From Phaseolus vulgaris (taxonomy: Eukaryota; Streptophyta; Magnoliopsida; Fabales; Fabaceae), in assembly GCF_000499845.2 (NCBI RefSeq), contig NC_023755.2, forward strand, positions 1,877,530-1,941,529: a DNA stretch of 64,000 nt. The letters are read 5' to 3'. Each line of letters starts with the position of its first letter. Position 1 is the first letter of the stretch. Of the stretch, positions 36,031 through 48,416 are shown in pieces. Below the pieces are notes generated by a model. That model was not told the DNA's origin, ran no database searches, and was given only the letters and a program-made list of their open reading frames with translations. A program made the translations under genes and the position numbers.

Positions 36031-36486
36031 CATAAGTGTCAAGTAAAGACTTTTCAACCTAATTTGAATTAGTAGTCATTTTAATTAGTAATTGATAACT
36101 AAATATTTGTTAATTTACCACTAACTAGGTTAATAAATATAAGCTTAGTAACATTTAAAATTTTACACAAAAGTAAAGAAGATCGTTGTAAAATGGATGA
36201 TTGTTGAAGTTTGAAACGATAGCCTAGCCGAAACGTCAGACTTCATAGTAATATATAACATAAATTTTTAAAGAAATAAAAAAGATTTCAAAATGACAAA
36301 ACACCAAACACAAATTATACATAACATAAATTTTCCTAGCTCACTCCTATTGGTTCCTGATGCACTTTATTATAAGTACTTTATACGTAATATTGATGGA
36401 ATTAATTAAGGGATACATCAAATGTTATTTCTTAGACATCAACAACATAAGATATGAGCTTTTTTTGTTATTTGACAACTAATGAT

Positions 36487-37586
36487 CTAGTTGTGCTCTT
36501 GAGTAAGGTAAGAATCAATGCTCTTACTCATCTCATCTACTAGTTGCAACAAGGTGTGAGGATCAGGAATGTGGTTTTCTTGTTTCTCAAACACCAGTGT
36601 CCACTGCACCACACTGCCATTTCCCTTTGGAGTAACTTGAAAATCAGTTTTGAAGCTCTTGTAAAGTCCCAGCAAGTCTCCCTCTAAAACCTTGAAGCTC
36701 AGTTTACAGTTTTCCTTATTTATGCCTTCAACCACCTCCTTTGCCACATATTTTTTTTCATCTGTTGTTATCCAAACTAAAATTTTAGATTCTTTATAAA
36801 CTTATTTCCCTCTAATTTCTCAAAAATTTGGCACCATTAATCACAATGTCTCAAATTATTCATGTAAATATTATTATAAAGCTAGTGTTCTTTTAATCCT
36901 TGAAAATAAATCAAATGTGAATAAATAAATAAAAGAATATATAATGCATAAAAATAATATTTGATTGATAATAAAGACCTTAAATAATATAGTTAAGCAA
37001 CTCCGATTATGATGCTCATAAGAGAAATAGCAAGGAATGTAATGTTTTTTTAATAAACACTACAAGAAAATTATTAAATCAATTTTGAAGAAAAAATAAT
37101 TAGTTTTTATATTGATTAAATTAGATACTATATTAAAGACTAAAAAGAAGTATTGGTATCTAAATTAATTTTTATTATTGATAAATAATTCCTAAATTGG
37201 TATCTAATTAGCTATCAAGATTTTAGTTACCCACTATTTAGATTTTAAAGTTGGTAACTAATTAAATATCAATTTAAAAACTAAAATGATATCTAATTTA
37301 GTTAATATGATAACTAATTATTTTTTATTTTTAAAATTAATTTTTATTTAATGATTTTCTAGTAATAAAAGTTGAGCAATGGAAGTTTGCATACCAAGTG
37401 TGTAATTCTAGGAAATGATGGATCCCTCAGTGCCCCATTCTCCTTTGTGGATTTGAACAGACTGTATTTTTTAGGTAAAATGTTGGCTATATGGTGTGGC
37501 CTGTTGCAAAAAACATCATAGAACTGTTGAGCAGAAGCCTTGAGATGGACCTTAGTTTCAATCTTTTAAAGTTGAGAGTATGCCAT
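36487..37586 (-). pseudogene. MLP-like gene, copy D, nonsense codon and frameshift in exon 1
   Basis: Exon 2 (36,487-36,761) is open, with a good AACAACAG acceptor, and encodes EKKYVAKEVVEGINKENCKL through DSYLTQEHN. Exon 1 (37,395-37,586) starts MAYSQL, but the seventh codon, CAA in copies A and C, is TAA here (37,566-37,568). About 95 bases further on one base is missing (near 37,472), so exon 1 is 192 and not 193 bases long. Either change alone destroys the protein. The promoter-like TATA region is still present. Exon 2 is closest to copy C, so copy D is probably a young duplicate that decayed recently. Confidence 0.85.
37058..37366. mobile_element. Foldback CACTA-type MITE in the intron of MLP copy D
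   Basis: It starts CACTACAAGAAAATTATTAA and ends ATGATTTTCTAGTAATA. It is in the same intron position as in copies B and C and has a small internal loss relative to copy C. Confidence 0.7.
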
Positions 37587-37747
37587 TTCTCCTTCACTCC
37601 TAAGAAGGTATGAAAAATATATGTGAACAATACACCTATATATATACACTTCTCTTGTCTCTGTTTTGGTCTTGTTAGAGTAACCTAAAAACATATATTA
37701 TTAATTAAGAGTTTTTGTTCTATTATATGAAAATAAAAATATATTTA

Positions 37748-38065
37748 CACTACAATAAAAATATGAAATAGAAAAAAAAATAATTAGTTGTTATAGTGAC
37801 TAAATTAAAGACCATTCTAGAGACTAAATTTTTTATTTATTTTTAAAGTAGTTTCTATTATTGTTAAATAGTTTCTAAATTTCTTGGTAGCAAAAACCTT
37901 GGTAGCTAGTTAGATACCAATTTAAAAACCATTTAACAATAATATAATAGAAACTAATTTAGAAATATTTTTTTAGTCTTTAAATGGTCTCTAATTTAGT
38001 TAATATAATAACTAATTATTTTTTGTCTCTAAAATTAGTTTCTATTTAATAATTTCTTTTATAAT
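37748..38065. mobile_element. Foldback CACTA-type MITE upstream of MLP copy D
   Basis: It begins CACTACAATAAAAATATGAA and has the complementary centre GTAGCAAAAACCTTGGTAGC. The right terminus is blurred (TTTAATAATTTCTTTTATAA). Copy C lacks this insertion at the matching place, so it arrived after the two units separated. Confidence 0.6.
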
Positions 38066-41000
38066 TTTTTAATAAAAGAATAATTAGTTATCAAATGAAT
38101 ATATGTGTTATGTGAGCCCATAAATTAAAGGAATATATGTACTTTAAAGTTTCAGCTGAACCACCACTAATGGAGGAGGCATCTTCTTTCCTTTGCAATA
38201 ATATAGCTGCTATGGGTTCACATAGCAGAAAAGGGATAAAAAAAACTTAAAAACTGTGGTTTAAACAACTCTCACCAATCTTTAAAAACTTAAAATCGCA
38301 TGTAAAAAAAAGGAAAATTTCCTTATGACACCACTATTTAAAAATATATCTATTCCACAACTATATTTTATATTAAAATAATATTTTTTTATGGATATCA
38401 ATCAAATGAAAGAAAAAAAATATTAATGATAAATGATTTATGCAATGTAGCTAATAAAATGTAGTTAATAAACTCTAAGGATAAAAGTTTTAAAATTTAT
38501 ACTTATTCATGTAGTATTATCAAACTCATGAATTCACTTTAACATGAGTTTTTATTAAAATAAAATAATGTTCATTGTATACGTATTTTTCTCTCTTCGA
38601 CATTTTACTCCTATATTTAGTAGAAATGTTAAGTAACTCATAAGGAAATAGTTATTTTTTTTAAATAAAAGACTAGGACGGGCTAAAGCACATTATTGAT
38701 CAACAAACCAAAAAAAAAGTAAAGAGAAATACAAGAAATACAATCAAATATTTCACTTTAATTTTAATTTATCTTCTACATTAAATAATAATTTTCTTAT
38801 TGAAAGTCTAAAGAAGAGTCACATTCATCTATAAAGAATGTCATTCCATTTTTAGGGTTTAATTCCATTTTTACGATGTACTACAAAGCAGATATGATGA
38901 AAAATATTACTAACAACTAGTACAAACTTTGTATTTGTAGATGTGGTTAGGTCATAATACTTGTCACTTTGCATGTATTATGAGCAATATCTCTATGATT
39001 CTATTTCTGTTTAATCTTAAACATTGTTACATATTTAAGTTAGTGCCAACAATCCTATACTTATATTAGTTGACTAGGTAATTAGGTTCAAGAAAATAAG
39101 AAGAAAATACTATAGGAGCAAACACATTTCACGGAGATGACACATATTTGGATCTCTTTAACAACACAATTGGGTCAAACAAATATATCTATTTTGGAAT
39201 AACTCAATTTGGATTATATGAGAATATTTTTAGCGATATAGTTGGATCAAACAAATATGTCTATTTTGGAATACTTCAATTTGGACCAGAGTCTTTTTAC
39301 AATATATACTACTAAAAAATCATTAAATAATATAGAAACTAATTTTAAAGACAAAAAATAATTAGTTGTTATATTTACTAAATTAGATACTAAAATAACT
39401 ATTTTAATCTCTAAAATAGTCAATATAACAATTAATTATTTTTTGTTTTTAAAATTATTTTTTATTTAATGATTTTTTTATAGTAATATATGTATTTTGG
39501 AAATTCAGTTTTTCTTATCATGCTTATAGAATATTAGATGAGAACATAATTTGATTGAAATGTTTTGATGACCTACCGAAAGTTTTTATATTGGTGGATG
39601 ATGTTCATCAATCTAATTTTTAAATATTGTATTCATTATTTGTTATGGAATTTGTGCTCGAAAATGTCACATTCTTAGAGAAATCTTTTGCTTTCTTATC
39701 CAAATTCTAGCAATAAAGATGATCACATCTATTGTATTTTAAAAATTTATAAAATAGTTTTTAAATTAATATTTAATTATTAGTTATCAAAATTTTACTT
39801 ATTTATGTTTTTATATTTTAACTTAGTTTGTATTAATCTTTTAGGATTTAGGGTTTTGATAACTAATTTAGATATTAATTTAAAAATTATTTTATAAATT
39901 TTTATTAATAATAAAAATCACTTTAATTATAAATTATTTTTTAATATTTAAAATAATATCTAATTTAGTCAATATAATGATTAATTATTTTTTATCTCTA
40001 ATTTTAGTTATTATTTAATAAGTTTTTAGTGTGAAATATATAAGTTTTTAAATCATAAATTATGGTAGATATGATTTATTAAAATAATTAAAATCTGTTT
40101 GGTCATTACTATTTATAATTGAAAGTAACTTATATTTTATTCTTGGGAAAGTTAACAAATTTGTAAGAAGCTCAACTTAAAAAGCTATTTTCGGAAAACA
40201 TTTTTGAGGAATATTACTTTTTAAAGCATTAGTCAAGAACCTTGAACAAAAAATCCTTAACTTCAAATAAGAGAAACTACTTTTTCATTATATTAAACAC
40301 CTCTAATATTTCTTATGCTTCATTTAATCAAATTGTTATTGCCGATAAAAATAATTTTTTTTGTGAAAATAGAAATATTATTTTTATGATAACAAATAAT
40401 ATTAAATATGTAGTACTGTTCTAGTTAAAATATTTGTTGAATAATAATCAATAATTTTTTTTGTTATTTTTTATAGAGTTTATTTTTTTTATAAGATGTT
40501 GGCGAATAAACCATTTCTTTAAAAAAGTAGAATAAGATAATGCTTTATTTTTGTGTGGAAATGATTAATTTTTCTTTTTACTTTTAGTTACACTTTATTT
40601 TCTAACGGCTATATTTTTTAGAATTACATCATATTTCATAAATATACTGATTGTTTTATGAGACTTTCTTAGAAGTTAGTTGTTAAAAGTTAGTTGGAGA
40701 GAGGTAGGTTATTTCATCGAAAAGAAATTAGTTACTTTTTAAGAAAAAAAAATATGAATTTGGATTTCTAAAAATCTAAACTACTTACAACATTTAAAGT
40801 GATGTAATTTATTGTTATAAAATATGAATTTTTGACTGGTAAAAATATTAAAAAGGCATACATAATAAATAATTAATAGTATATGACTTCGGATCAGCAT
40901 CTAATAAAAGATAAAACAATTTTTTTATACACTCTATATGATACTTAAATCGTTTTACTCGAATCTAGAAGCAATGTAAATTCACAATTAATCTTCTCTC

Positions 41001-41143
41001 ACTTATCTCGATGAAAGGAATAATCAATCGAAGACTACCGCGCCTAGAGGTCGTGAAGACAAGAAAAATAAGACAAAAATAGTTATTTTAGAATGAATCC
41101 TTCCTTGTAAGAACAATATATAATTTGAAATTATAAAAAAAAT
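38066..41143. other. Duplicated flank of copy D, then intergenic DNA
   Basis: From 38,310 to about 40,430 this repeats 32,580-34,740, including the GATGTGGTTAGGTCATAATA and GCTATTTTCGGAAAACATTT phrases. After that no repeat partner or gene is visible. Confidence 0.55.
39320..40030. mobile_element. Two worn foldback MITE pieces, flank of copy D
   Basis: Duplicated counterparts of 33,805-34,372, at about 39,320-39,490 and 39,720-40,030. The first still shows ACTACTAAAAAATCATTAAA at its left end. Confidence 0.5.
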
Positions 41144-41246
41144 TTATTAAGCGACCTAAGAGATACATTCTTAAATGATTAAAATATAGAATAAAATTCT
41201 AATACATTTTGATTATACATTCATAAATACTTAGGTCGCTTAATAA
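41144..41246. repeat. Small foldback element with 17-bp inverted ends
   Basis: TTATTAAGCGACCTAAG (41,144-41,160) is repeated exactly in reverse complement at 41,230-41,246, with about 69 AT-rich bases between. The arms extend imperfectly outward. It could be a tiny MITE or a hairpin; no target duplication was identified. Confidence 0.65.
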
Positions 41247-44024
41247 GATTTTTAGTATCTAATTAAAAGGTTAGAAAGATTTCAGAGTGGCCGAATCATA
41301 TTGCCACTCTTTTCATCCATCCATACTTACATTACCATTCAATAATTAACTACAATCAGCGTATAGCTTTTGGTTTTGATGAATAACTTCTTTAGGTTGA
41401 AGATTCAACATTGTTTAGAGATGTAGTTAACATAAAAAAAAATATAAACTAATATCAAACTTCTTTTATAAATTCATTTTTTAAGATTAAATTAAATTTA
41501 AAGACTATTTTCTAATAAAAATTAAAGAACACTTCCAAAGTTAAGACAAAAAATAAGAGCAAATTTTATATAAGTAAATGATATTTTAGCATATCTTAGC
41601 CAAATCAGAATTTAGGGTTTAAAGTTTAGAGTGTAGGGTGAAATCACTCCAAATAAAAAAAAAGGATTCTACACTATAAGGAAACACATAAATAGTGTCA
41701 TTTGTAAAGGTGGAATGGTAGATGTTTTAAAAGTTCTCTTGTTCAGTTAAATGTTTGGTCTTGGGTTACGTTCAAGATACATTCAATTGTTTTCTCTTAT
41801 TTTGACTGGTGTCTGGATCATTTGGGTTGTATGAGGATGGTTAAATGATGTATTAGATTGTTGGTTAGATTTTTAGTTGAGTTTTGGTAGTTTGCAGGTT
41901 TTTTGGGCGAGTCTGAGTATTTTTCTTTCTTGGTTTGTATAAGAGTTGAACTACCTGAAGTAATTCACATTAATTTATTCTTTCCTACTGATAAAAAAAC
42001 ATTATAAATAAAGGATAAAATGAAAATGAAAATGAAAATGAAAGAAGCGCAAAAAGTTTTATTGAAGATGAGTAATATATATGCTTTGGAATGTACAATG
42101 ATGGTACTAGAGGTGCGATTCATAATGTTTTTGTACAAAAGCAAAAGATACCCTCTTCATTACTCTATTTTGCTCAATCTTCTCATCCTTATCTCACAAT
42201 CATTACAATATATGTTTTTCACTTCCAAAGGAAGAAATGATCTATTAAATTCTATCTCTACTTCACTCTTAATCTTTTCCTCACTTTTCTAAATCTAAAC
42301 TTCATCCAATATTTCTATGTTTTACCATTAACTTCTCTATCTAATTTATTGCGAAAGAAATTAATTAACATGTAATGTAAGAAACACGAGATAGTTAACT
42401 TAATTATAAGGACGTTTGATTAATTTTTTCTAAAAAAAATGTAAGAGGAAAAAATTAATAAATTAAAATTAAGCTGTAAATAAATTAAATTATAAAAACC
42501 TTTTCATTTGGCTTTTTAAATTTTTATTTCTTAAATTATAAAAAATCTATTATATTTTTGGGTTAAATATGTTTTTCGTCCGGTAATATAACACAAAATT
42601 AGTTTTGGTTCATAGTCCAAACTTTAGATTATCCAGTTACTTGGTATATGAAAATAATTGGAATGAGTTTGGTGTAGAATTAGTTTGATTTGAGATTTCA
42701 TTTTATCACTGAAAGTAGTTATTGAACATCAATTTGCAATTAAAACAATAACAAAGTTTGAAAAAAAACTAACAATTTAAAAAAAAAACTAACAATAATT
42801 TCATATACAAAAAGTCTCATTTCAATATTTTTATACTACAAGACCTAAAACTACTTTAATGTTCTAATATTATACTACAAATAAAAAAAAAACATATTTA
42901 ACCCTTTATCTTTTTATTTTTTTTTCAAAAATTTGCAAGGGAAAACTTCTCTAAATATTTCGCCATCTGAAAATATTGGTGCACGAAGTTTTACAAAGGA
43001 GGATTAATTTTCAATCACACCAAATTAACATTGGGATGAGGGATTAATTATAGTGTATACAATGCTAATTTATATGGAAAATTGATATATGTCTAGCTTG
43101 AGAAGAAGCAATGGAAGAATCATGATTGCTAACATTCAAATGTTTTGAGTTCTGAATCCTGATATTATAAAAGTGTTGAGATTATTTTACTTAATCATTT
43201 TCTTGACTTCAACGCTAATCTTTAGATATATTTTTGGAAAGAGTAAAAAATAATAAATATGAGAAGTTATAGTAAGAGAAATTACAGAAAAATAATTGTT
43301 TATTTCACCTTTTATTTTGATAGTTTTAAAGAGCAATCAAATTTTAATAATTAAATTATAAATTATAAAAAATAAAATAAAAATGGAATAAATCCTTCAT
43401 TGGTGGCATTAAATAGTATTATCCTTTAGGGTTAGATCTGAACCTTTTGCAGAACATTAGAAATATGAAACATTATGGTTAAAGCGTGCTTACTTTGTTA
43501 TCATTTGTTGGATGTGAAAAGAGAAACAATTCGGTGTAAAGCAAAATTAATTAATGCCCTCATAGGTATGCAAATCAGAGTTATCATAGTGCCTTTTTCC
43601 TTAATAAATAGATTAATTGGATTTACTTTCCCTAATAAAAAAATGTTTCTATTTATTTTTATTAAATATTTTAAAAAAATAATAATATATTAGTATCTTA
43701 TTAATGTTTTAACCATGTGGTTCTCACTTCTCCATTTGTTACTTTAATATACAAATATTTTTGCACCAAGTGGCATTTGTAATATAAGAAGCAACAATTA
43801 TGTTCCTCCATAGTTGCACTCATGTCCCTTAATGAACACCTAAAGGAGTGCTATAATGCACCAAACAAACACAAAACTTTAGGCATGAGGAAAAAAAAAA
43901 TGCCCTACACTTTGCCACTCCTTCATAATGCAACCCTTCTCTTTATTCCATTTTAAAAACCCCTCCCTCATACCTTCTTTCTCCATGTAAGATAAAACAC
44001 TCACAAACACAAACACACACAATA
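41247..44024. other. Intergenic DNA upstream of the LEA_2 gene
   Basis: No gene is supported. The short open frames here (for example the ATGAAA repeat at 42,020-42,055) look accidental. The last 60 bases before 44,025 are CA-rich (CACTCACAAACACAAACACA), a typical plant 5' leader. Confidence 0.5.
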
Positions 44025-46478
44025 ATGTCCAACCATAATGCAATGCACCACAACAACGTTGTTGAAGATCATGAGGCTCTCATGTATCAAACCTACCCTT
44101 GTCCATACTATGTCCAGAGCCCCTCTACTCTCTCCCATGCTAACAGTGCCGACATTCGTATTCAAAATGATCCAGAATCAACTTTTCACTCTCCTATTCG
44201 CTCTGAGACTCATCCTTTAAACCCTACTCACGAAGAGGATGAAGCTTCACGCTTCGCCCTCTGTCGTTATACGTCTTCTCGTGGTTCTAGTCACTCTTTC
44301 TCCCATCATAAGAAGGTTTCTTATGATGGGAGTCATGTTACTGGCACCGAAAATGGTGACGTAAACCGTTTTGTTATTGTTGATGGTGGTGGTGAGAATG
44401 GGAGGGATGAAAGGGAGAGTAGGGAGGGAGGGTCATTTTTTGAGTATCATTATGGGAAGAGAAAAGGAGGGTGGAAGAGGTACTTCTCTTACCGGAACTC
44501 GGATTCTTGTGCATGGATTTGGTTGCAAATGTGGTGGAGAATTTTGGTGAGCTTTGGAATTGCTTTGCTTGTGTTCTACATTGCTACAAAACCTCCATCA
44601 CCTAATATATCCGTTGAGGTAAGTGCACATTTACATTCTATAAGATGATCATGTGTCAATTGCATTAATTGAAAAAAATGCTAAGTATTAGTGTTGTTTC
44701 TATTTATATAATTTAAGTTTTAGTATATATATTATAAAAAAAACGTGTTAATTAGATTATTTCTCTTTCAAATTTCAACAAAAGAGTGTTTATATGTTAA
44801 GAATCCTATATCAAATTATAATTAGAAAGATAAATAATTTTTTACTGAAATTAATCAATATTACAAGAAAATCATTCAATAGAAACCAATTTTAAAGACA
44901 AAAAATAATTAGTTGTTATATTAACAAAATTAGATACTATTTTAGAGACTAACAAAATTATTGGTATCTAAATTAGTTTGATAAATAGTTTCTAATTGGT
45001 CTCTAAAACCTTGATATCTAATTAGATACCAATTTAAAAACTATTTATCACTAATAAAAACTAATTTAGATACCAATTATTTTTTTAGTCTCTAAAATAA
45101 TATCTAATTTAGTCACTATAGAAACTAATAATTTGTTATCTCTAAAATTAATTTGTATTTAATAATTTTTTAATAGTAAAATTTAAAATTTTATTCACCA
45201 AATTTATGAATGTATAATTGTGAAAAGTAATATCTTCTTTCCAACAATGAAAGTAGGTGGCAATGTAGGTGAAATCATTGTGTAAAATTAGATGTGTCAT
45301 CTTTTTGCTATAACTTTCATGATGCTTCTATCTTTTGACTGTTGGTTGTGTTGCAGCTATCATACACTAGTCAAGTCAATCAATATGAAATAGTTTTATA
45401 AAATTAATAACTTTATAACATATTAATTATATGGAGTATATGTTGTTTTAAGTATATGGTTGGTTCATTTTTTTATTTTATTTTTATTATTATTATTTTT
45501 TAATCAGCATATGGTTGGTTCATTGATCTGCAGATTGCAAGGTTTCCACAATTTAAACTAGCAGAAGGGGTGGACAGAAGTGGAGTAACAACAAAGATTC
45601 TGACCTGCAATTGTTCCTTGAATTTAATTGTAGAGAATAAATCCAGGTTCTTTGGTCTTCACATTCATCCTCCCACCATGGACATGAAATTTTCAAACTT
45701 ACCCTTTGCATTTTCAAATGTAAGTACACCCTAATCTTGAACACATATATATCTCTATTTTCTATATATCAATAATTTTTTTTTATTAATAAAGATATTA
45801 TATAATACATAAGTAAGGAGAAATCTCATCTTTTAAGTCGATTTATAAAGTTAAGTTAGACTTAAGAGTTTACTTTTTAATAGGGTATCAGGGTCATTTA
45901 TATAGTGAAAGTTTGTTAGGTTTATTATATCATCCGTTATTATATTATCCATGAATATATAGTCTTTACACACGAGTTGAAGAGTATCAGCGTGTAAGAG
46001 ATATGTTGAAAATTTCACATCAACTATATATTAGGACATTTCATAGTATATAAATGGATATAAATGAGTGAGTTGGGTGAGGCCTCACTGAAACTTTTAA
46101 GATGGAATGTTATATAGTAGTAATAATTTTATAAGCTATATTTTTTTTTTTAATCAACAATAAATAATTTAACCTAAAAGTCGAATATTGCAGGGTCCTG
46201 AACTGTATGCTGAGAGTGGTTTAACAGTGTTTGAGCTGCAACTGGGAGCAAAGAACAAGGCAATGTATGGTGCAGGAAGAAACATGCAAGACATGCTGGA
46301 TTCTGGAACAGGATTGTCTCTAGTAATACGTGTAATGTTGAGTTCTAGTTTCAAAGTGGTTCCAACTCTCATAAAACCAAGCTTCCATCACCATGTTCAA
46401 TGTTTGGTGCTTCTCAAGAACACTTATGATAACAAACATCGAACCCAAGCATTTCATAGCACCTGTGCTCAAAAGTAA
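44025..46478 (+). CDS. Membrane-anchored LEA_2 / NDR1-HIN1-like family protein
   Basis: There are three exons, 44,025-44,618, 45,534-45,719 and 46,194-46,478, all joined in phase 0 by GT-AG introns; the product is 354 residues. The N-terminal half is polar and low-complexity and contains YYVQSPS (28-34), the signature of a plant group described as late embryogenesis abundant hydroxyproline-rich glycoprotein family. A basic stretch (KRKGGWKRYF) precedes one transmembrane helix at about 170-188 (WWRILVSFGIALLVFYIAT), followed by the usual KPPSP. Exons 2 and 3 encode the LEA_2 beta-sandwich: FKLAEGVDRSGVTTKILTCN, then a FFGLHIHPP segment, then a C-terminal strand region ending FHSTCAQK. This is the plan of a single-pass protein with a cytosolic tail and an outward LEA_2 domain at the plasma membrane, a family linked to defence and abiotic stress. 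The precise role is unknown. Intron 1 (915 bases) contains a foldback MITE. Confidence 0.9.
44859..45178. mobile_element. Foldback CACTA-type MITE in intron 1 of the LEA_2 gene
   Basis: It starts TATTACAAGAAAATCATTCA (first bases worn from CACTACAAG), has the family core ACCTTGATATCTAATTAGAT and ends TAATAATTTTTTAATAGTA. It keeps well clear of both splice sites. Confidence 0.65.
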
Positions 46479-47159
46479 AGTTCTTCATTCAACTGCATGC
46501 ATGCCTTTCATGTTCTTCAGCTCTACACACATTATTGTATGATATAGGATGAACACCAAAAGTAAGGGTGGACAAAAAGTTTAATTGGATGAAACTGCTC
46601 TATTTTTGTACGAATTATTTTAAAAAATAAATAGATCTTTATTTTTGTATGAATCCCTTAAAAAAAATGTATTTTATTTTATCAAGTCTATGAATCTTTT
46701 CTTCATGCACCAGATCAATTATGACGTACACCCGGTAACACCCCAGAAAATAACATCTAACTATTACAATACAAGTTCTACGTATTTCTATACAAACTTG
46801 AAGTTTTTCAAAACATTCCTAATACATGATTAAGATTTATAGAAATACAAATATTTACATATCCATAACTCAAAATAAAACTCTGAAACCTCTAAGGCTT
46901 TCCTGCACCTGTATGGTCATCTACTCGTGTACATAGTACAGTCATCGCAGTTTAAACACAACACAAAAAGCAAGGGTAAGCTAGTGAAAATAAAATTTTA
47001 TAATATATGAAATTAAATTAAAATAGAAAATCAAAATTACATGGTCAATTTCTCAATTATTCAATCTTCTTCAAATTCCAACATAAATCAACCACATAGA
47101 TCTCACATGAATCTACACATCCAGAATATTCAACAAACAACGTCTTCCGGAAGACCCGT
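46479..47159. other. 3' flank of the LEA_2 gene, then repeat-like DNA
   Basis: No gene. From about 46,720 the composition changes (GTACACCCGGTAACACCCCA, TGTATGGTCATCTACTCGTG), and the sequence leads into repeat R1, so it may belong to the same retroelement-like unit. Confidence 0.4.
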
Positions 47160-48115
47160 ATTAAGTAAGTCCTACCAGAGACTAACACCTGATCCAAAGA
47201 TTACCAGCGAATCCAACAGAAAGGATCAGGGTAAGTTCAATGCAACCCAAACCGTGCATCTCATATGTCACGGTGTGCATGAACTCCCCCATCAACTTCT
47301 CACCACCTGATATCTTAGTCTATGTGACTTAGATCATCAGTGAAGCTCGGAGATCTCTGTTACCACATAGGCATCAATACTTAATACACAACAAACATTA
47401 GTCCATACATTATCCCAAATGTATGAATTCAATTCCATACCATTCCGTCACACAATATCATTCAAAAAGTGATCCACAATATTCAAAAGTCTATTTGACA
47501 TAAGAAAAAATAACACTTTAATACTAAATCATCAAAATATAATATTTTTAAATTTAAATAATACACAAACAAACAACCCAATATATAAACACACAACATC
47601 CCTGCAAGAAAAATTGAATATTGGGACCACGTCCCTTCCGCATTCAGATCTTCTATCCTAGGGTGCTATTAAAAATTAAATTTAGCTTCCCTTACCTCAA
47701 TTGCTTGCTTTCCAAGCAACTTTTAGAATTTTATTCCCCACGATGTGGATAAGCTTCAAGATTTATGGGTCTAATGCAAATTATCCAAACATAACAAAAA
47801 TTCAGTATATAATAGAATAAGTTGAGAGGATTAAACTTCTCAACTGACCCCACCAAGATTAATAACTAAATCCTAAGGAAAAACAGAGAACAAAGGATAT
47901 TTAGAGTAAAAATGAACTTACTCTGTTTTAAAATCTGATCGGGTAGAAATGTTCCTTAACTCCTCAGCTACAACGTGGTATGATCAGATTCTAAAATAGA
48001 TAACGTATGGAGTGAGAAATTAAGAGAGAAGGGAGAGGAGAGAAGTTGGTAGAGAGAGAAAGGGAGATAAGGAAGAAATGAAAAAAAATGTGTGCAGGTG
48101 AGGGTTTCTGTTTTG
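47160..48115 (+). repeat. Dispersed repeat R1, copy 2
   Basis: Colinear with 4,967-5,875 on the same strand, with small insertions (for example AAGGGAGAGGAGAGAAG near 48,030). This copy is less AT-rich and may be the better preserved. No coding frame of note. Confidence 0.65.
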
Positions 48116-48125
48116 TTTTTAAAAA

Positions 48126-48416
48126 GTTACGTTTGTACACACCCAATACTGATTTTTTTTTATATTTTACCCTTATTTTTTCAGATATTTATATCCGCAA
48201 CACAAATAAGATAGTTCTGGATATACAAATCCAGAACTGAGATGTGCCTTCTGGATATGACTATCCGCTACACAATAATGTTTTCTGGATACTAAAATTC
48301 GAAAGTTATTTTTCATTCAGATACGAAAATCCAGAAAATATGACAAGGGCCATTTGAAGTTTAAATATAAATGATGGGTGCAGATCAAAATTAATCGGGT
48401 ATAGGAAGAATTAGCC
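48126..48416. mobile_element. Decayed Mutator-like MITE
   Basis: It resembles the element at 15,319-15,663: left GTTTGTACACACCCAA, right end reversed GGCTAATTCTTCCTATACCC, and an interior with several ATCCAGAA/TTCTGGAT words. I could not find a clean 9-bp duplication, so the ends are approximate. Confidence 0.45.

Larger units (their letters stand above)
23810..40440. repeat. Tandem segmental duplication carrying four MLP copies
   Basis: Four diverged units follow one another, each with a minus-strand MLP-like gene. Repeated landmarks include CTTGTTGCTTTAGTATT at 23,826 and 29,260, a GTGTTGAGTAAATTT or GTCAAGTAAAG stretch at about 23,930, 27,298, 30,288 and 36,045, and the phrase GCTGAACCACCACTA upstream of the genes at about 25,551, 32,202 and 38,154. 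A block at 26,004-27,290 recurs at 34,740-36,030, and 32,580-34,740 recurs at 38,310-40,430. Approximate unit starts are 23.8, 26.0, 29.2 and 34.7 kb. Confidence 0.8.

Noticed and set aside
42020..42292. 90-codon plus-strand frame beginning with Met-Lys repeats
   Set aside because: It starts in an ATGAAA simple repeat and continues in AT-rich DNA without any motif.
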